Made by a program: the position numbers and the translations under genes
The notes under the pieces: model-generated
Database searches by the model: none
Told to the model about the DNA's origin: nothing
Seen by the model: the letters and a program-made list of their open reading frames with translations, nothing else
Source of the DNA: JBGPIT01 sp041485125
GTDB lineage: Bacteria > Desulfobacterota > Binatia > UTPRO1
Reading direction: 5' to 3'
NCBI GenBank assembly: GCA_041485125.1
Contig: JBGPIT010000365.1
Span: 1-5,320, forward strand
Length of the DNA stretch: 5,320 nt
Shown: one piece after another, positions 1 to 5,320 of the stretch
Layout: the number at the start of each line of letters is the position of its first letter
Numbering within the stretch: the first letter of the stretch is position 1

Positions 1-87
1 GCGGCTGCTTCGCGCTCGGCGGGTCGACTCGGCGCCGACGCGCTTGTCAGCTCGGAGATTCTGAGGCACGGTGCGCGCGCGACACGG

Positions 88-4062
<3,975 letters not shown>

Positions 4063-4092
4063 GCGGCGGCCGATCGCGGCTGGACACCCAGG

Positions 4093-4122
4093 GCATGCTG
4101 GCGCCTTCGCGACGGAGCATGC
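4093..4122. other. Small inverted repeat downstream of the SNF2 gene
   Basis: GCATGCT at 4093-4099 is complementary to AGCATGC at 4116-4122, giving a 7-bp stem (plus a possible G-U closing pair) around a 16-base GC-rich loop. Because GCATGC is itself a palindrome, the same bases also read as a direct repeat of GCATGCT (4093-4099 and 4117-4123) with a 24-base period. It lies 30 bases after the SNF2 stop and about 40 bases before ffs. No T-run follows, so an intrinsic terminator is not supported. It could be a factor-dependent end, an mRNA 3' hairpin or a protein site near the ffs promoter, or chance. Confidence 0.3.
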
Positions 4123-4163
4123 TATGCAGAGAGCTGTTCCTGCAATCGATCGTCGTCCGCTTC

Positions 4164-4273
4164 AGGTGGTGGCTAGGTCCCGCGCAAGAGAGCGTCGCGA
4201 ACTCCGTCAGGTCCGAGAGGAAGCAGCGGTACCGACTCCCTCTCTGTGCCGCGGGGGCGCCTGGCTGCCACCT
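4164..4273 (+). ncRNA. ffs: Signal recognition particle RNA, small bacterial type (4.5S RNA)
   Basis: RNA scaffold of the bacterial signal recognition particle; it binds Ffh and FtsY to target ribosomes making membrane proteins. Domain IV is unmistakable: GTCAGGTCC, tetraloop GAGA (4215-4218), then GGAAGCAGC (4219-4227). UCC (4212-4214) pairs with GGA (4219-4221); CAGG (4208-4211) faces AGCA (4222-4225) in the symmetric loop; CCGU (4204-4207) pairs with GCGG (4226-4229). Further down, AGAGAG (4187-4192) pairs with CUCUCU (4240-4245) and CCCGCG (4179-4184) with CGCGGG (4250-4255). A continuous 14-bp helix joins 4164-4177 to 4260-4273, which sets the approximate ends. At about 110 nt it matches the small SRP RNA class (E. 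coli 4.5S is 114 nt). It sits 107 bases before dnaX, a familiar arrangement. No convincing -35/-10 pair upstream or U-tract terminator downstream was found, so exact transcript ends are unknown. Confidence 0.96.
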
Positions 4274-4379
4274 CGAGCGGACGACGCATGATCGGCAATT
4301 TCTTGCTCAGCGGGCGACGCGGCCTCCGTCGTTCGCGGTCGAGCGCATAGTCGGGGCTGGGGCGGAGCGGACACGAGCG

Positions 4380-5320
4380 ATGGCGTACCTCGTTCTAGCA
4401 CGGAAGTGGCGGCCCCAGCGTTTCGAGGACGTCGTCGGGCAGGAGCACGTCACGACGACGCTGCGGAACGCGATCGCGCAGCAGCGGATCGCGCACGCGT
4501 TCCTCTTCTCCGGCCCGCGCGGGGTCGGCAAGACGACGGTCGCGCGCCTCCTCGCCAAAGCCCTCAACTGTGCCGAGGGACCGACGGCCGAGCCCTGCGG
4601 CACCTGCACCAGCTGCACCGAGGTCGCGGCGGGCAACGCCCTCGACGTCGTCGAGATCGATGGCGCGTCCAACACCAGCGTCGAGAACATCCGCGACCTG
4701 AACGAGAACGTCCGCTACCGCCCGGCGGCGGCGCGCTCGAAGGTCTACATCATCGACGAGGTCCACATGCTGTCGACGGCGGCCTTCAACGCGCTGCTGA
4801 AGACGCTCGAGGAGCCGCCCGACCACGTCAAGTTCATCTTCGCCACCACCGAGGTCCAGAAGCTCCCGCAGACCGTGGTCTCGCGCTGCCAGCGCTACGA
4901 GTTCAAGCGCATCGCGATGGCGGAGCTGCTGGAGCGCCTCAGGCGCATCACGGCGGAGGAGGGGGTCGAGGCCACCGAGGCCGCGCTCTTCAGCCTGGCG
5001 CGCGAGGCCGACGGCAGCATGCGCGACGCGCAGTCGCTCCTCGACCAGGTCATCGTCTTCGCCGGCAAGGCGGTCGACGAGGACGCGGTGCGCGCGGCGC
5101 TCGGCGTCGCCGACCGCTCGATTCTCCACCGGGTGACCGAGGCGATCCTGCGTCGCGACCCCGCGCCATGTCTGCGAGCGGTGGAGGACCTCTATCGCTA
5201 CGGCTACGAGGTGCCGCGCTTCTGCCGCGATCTGGTGCAGCAGGTGCGGAACCTGACGGTCGCCGCGCTCTTCCACGACCCCGCCATGATGTCCGACCTG
5301 CCCGACAACGAGGTGCAGGA
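4380..5320 (+). CDS. dnaX: DNA polymerase III subunit gamma/tau (DnaX), 5' part, runs off window
   Basis: ATPase subunit of the clamp loader that opens and loads the beta sliding clamp at primed DNA. The first 313 codons are present; the C-terminal oligomerisation part and any tau extension lie beyond the edge. The start is fixed by the canonical N-terminus MAYLVLARKWRPQRF. Seen: Walker A GPRGVGKT (45-52); zinc module C64, C73, C76, C79 in LNC and CGTCTSC; Walker B DEVH (126-129); sensor 1 FATTE (154-158); the SRC motif (168-170) with its presumed arginine finger R169; sensor 2 GSMRDAQSLLDQ (212-223). The segment from about 180 to 240 is the AAA+ lid. A weak ribosome binding site GGAG (4364-4367) lies 12 bases before the ATG. 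No strong promoter is visible in the 106-base gap after ffs, so read-through from ffs is possible. The ribosomal frameshift site used by some species to make gamma would be outside this window. Identification is essentially certain. Confidence 0.98.
   Translation, partial: MAYLVLARKWRPQRFEDVVGQEHVTTTLRNAIAQQRIAHAFLFSGPRGVGKTTVARLLAKALNCAEGPTAEPCGTCTSCTEVAAGNALDVVEIDGASNTSVENIRDLNENVRYRPAAARSKVYIIDEVHMLSTAAFNALLKTLEEPPDHVKFIFATTEVQKLPQTVVSRCQRYEFKRIAMAELLERLRRITAEEGVEATEAALFSLAREADGSMRDAQSLLDQVIVFAGKAVDEDAVRAALGVADRSILHRVTEAILRRDPAPCLRAVEDLYRYGYEVPRFCRDLVQQVRNLTVAALFHDPAMMSDLPDNEVQ

Noticed and set aside
1..69. Possible divergent gene start (GTG, minus strand, at 69) or the end of an upstream + gene at TGA 62-64
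   Set aside because: Only about 20 codons are visible in either case, with no motif or ribosome binding site to support one.
4069..4080. GCCG-ATCG-CGGC hairpin right after the SNF2 stop as a terminator
   Set aside because: The stem is only 4 bp and no T-run follows.
4081..4086. TGGACA, a near-match to a -35 box ahead of ffs
   Set aside because: No A/T-rich -10 hexamer lies 15-19 bases downstream, and it is about 80 bases before the RNA.
4395..5276. Open frame of 293 codons on the minus strand opposite dnaX
   Set aside because: Shadow of dnaX, whose + strand product carries every clamp-loader motif; the antisense product is low-complexity Arg/Asp/Leu.

Overview
The window is a GC-rich bacterial segment with three features, all on the + strand: a large SWI2/SNF2-family ATPase gene with an N-terminal SWIM zinc finger (88-4062), a small signal recognition particle RNA gene (ffs, about 4164-4273), and the first 313 codons of dnaX, the gamma/tau clamp-loader subunit of DNA polymerase III (4380 to the window edge). 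High GC, strong G/C preference at third codon positions and the ffs-dnaX pairing fit a high-GC proteobacterial, delta-proteobacterial/myxobacterial or related uncultured lineage. The sequence alone does not fix the taxon.

Region by region: bases 1-87 hold no gene that can be supported. The SNF2 frame is open back to base 1 without another start codon, so ATG 88 is the best start but not proven. The SNF2 protein (1324 aa) has a SWIM finger near residue 77, a long middle part of about 750 residues that is mostly unrecognised, and a complete two-lobe helicase/translocase engine in the last 460 residues. A 101-base spacer with a small inverted repeat separates it from ffs. The ffs RNA folds into a clear hairpin with a 14-bp terminal helix and the universally conserved SRP54-binding domain IV. 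A 106-base spacer without a clear terminator or promoter leads to dnaX.

The genes have no direct functional link. ffs RNA pairs with Ffh protein to target nascent membrane proteins, DnaX loads the replication clamp, and the SNF2 protein probably remodels protein-DNA complexes or RNA polymerase. ffs next to dnaX is a common bacterial arrangement; the SNF2-SWIM gene upstream is the variable part. I see no CRISPR, insertion sequence, tRNA or recognisable defence cassette. The least explained parts are the SNF2 protein's middle region and a strong excess of the palindrome CGATCG.
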